This document shows positions 5,751 through 5,791 of a stretch of 5,791 nt of DNA, piece by piece. Origin of the DNA: Bacillota bacterium (GTDB lineage: Bacteria; Bacillota; Bacilli; Alicyclobacillales; SLC66); assembly GCA_021820825.1 (NCBI GenBank), contig JAKADD010000181.1, positions 1-5,791 of the forward strand. Direction: 5' to 3'. The notes below the pieces were generated by a model that had not been told where the DNA came from, ran no database searches, and saw only the letters and a list, made by a program, of their open reading frames with translations. Position 1 is the first letter of the stretch; every line of letters begins with the position of its first letter. A program made the translations under genes and the position numbers.

Positions 5751-5791
5751 ATGCCTGAGTTTTGCGAAGCAAAATCTCATCGCTTCACGCC
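5751..5791 (+). CDS. Possible start of a rightward gene, truncated by the window edge
   Basis: An ATG at 5751 opens a frame with no stop to the window end, reading MPEFCEAKSHRFT. It lies about 34 bp after the expected start of the rightward extended -10 promoter. No convincing ribosome-binding site precedes it, and 13 codons are too few to identify a family. The same bases also form a hairpin, so this may be leader RNA rather than coding sequence. Confidence 0.2.
   Translation, partial: MPEFCEAKSHRFT
5756..5779 (+). other. Hairpin in the putative rightward leader
   Basis: TGAGTTTTGC (5756-5765) pairs with GCAAAATCTCA (5769-5779) around a GAA triloop, giving ten base pairs with one bulged T. 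It lies about 40 nt after the start predicted from the extended -10. It might be a regulatory leader structure; the downstream part is outside the window. Confidence 0.4.

Overview
The window looks like chromosomal DNA from a fairly GC-rich Bacillota (Gram-positive) bacterium. This is an inference from three things. The ribosome-binding sites are strong and purine-rich (GGAGGGG, GGGAGGG, GAAGGAGA, AAAGGGGG). The two-component pair resembles the GAF-kinase/NarL type found in Bacilli. The cyclophilin has the short form typical of Bacilli and begins with TTG. An Alicyclobacillus-like lineage would fit, but the sequence alone does not prove it. I see no mobile elements, CRISPR arrays, tRNAs or rRNAs.

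Layout. On the + strand, positions 1-654 hold the 3' part of a two-domain rhodanese-type sulfurtransferase whose 5' end lies outside the window. It converges, with a 33-bp gap, on a block of minus-strand genes. In transcription order these are: a cyclophilin-type peptidyl-prolyl isomerase (5612-5169), a 228-bp intergenic region, a short-chain dehydrogenase/reductase (4940-4191), a QueA-like protein (4177-3125), a soluble double-GAF sensor histidine kinase (3064-1475) and a NarL/LuxR-type response regulator (1392-688). The SDR-to-regulator genes are separated by 13, 60 and 82 bp and could form one transcript. The kinase and regulator are clearly a cognate pair. The SDR and QueA-like genes look translationally linked.

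The intergenic region before the SDR gene contains two tandem operator-like dyads spaced exactly 20 bp apart, a 9-bp tandem repeat, and a strong 11-bp-stem hairpin behind the cyclophilin gene. At the right edge, a candidate cyclophilin promoter on the minus strand faces an exact extended -10 element on the + strand, suggesting that a divergent transcription unit begins there and continues beyond the window.

The observations most worth a second look are four clustered cysteines in the first GAF domain of the kinase (possible redox or Fe-S sensing), the QueA-like protein whose family motifs are substantially altered, and the tandem dyads in front of the SDR/QueA-like/two-component cluster. I did not find convincing evidence of a wholly new system; most genes belong to known families.
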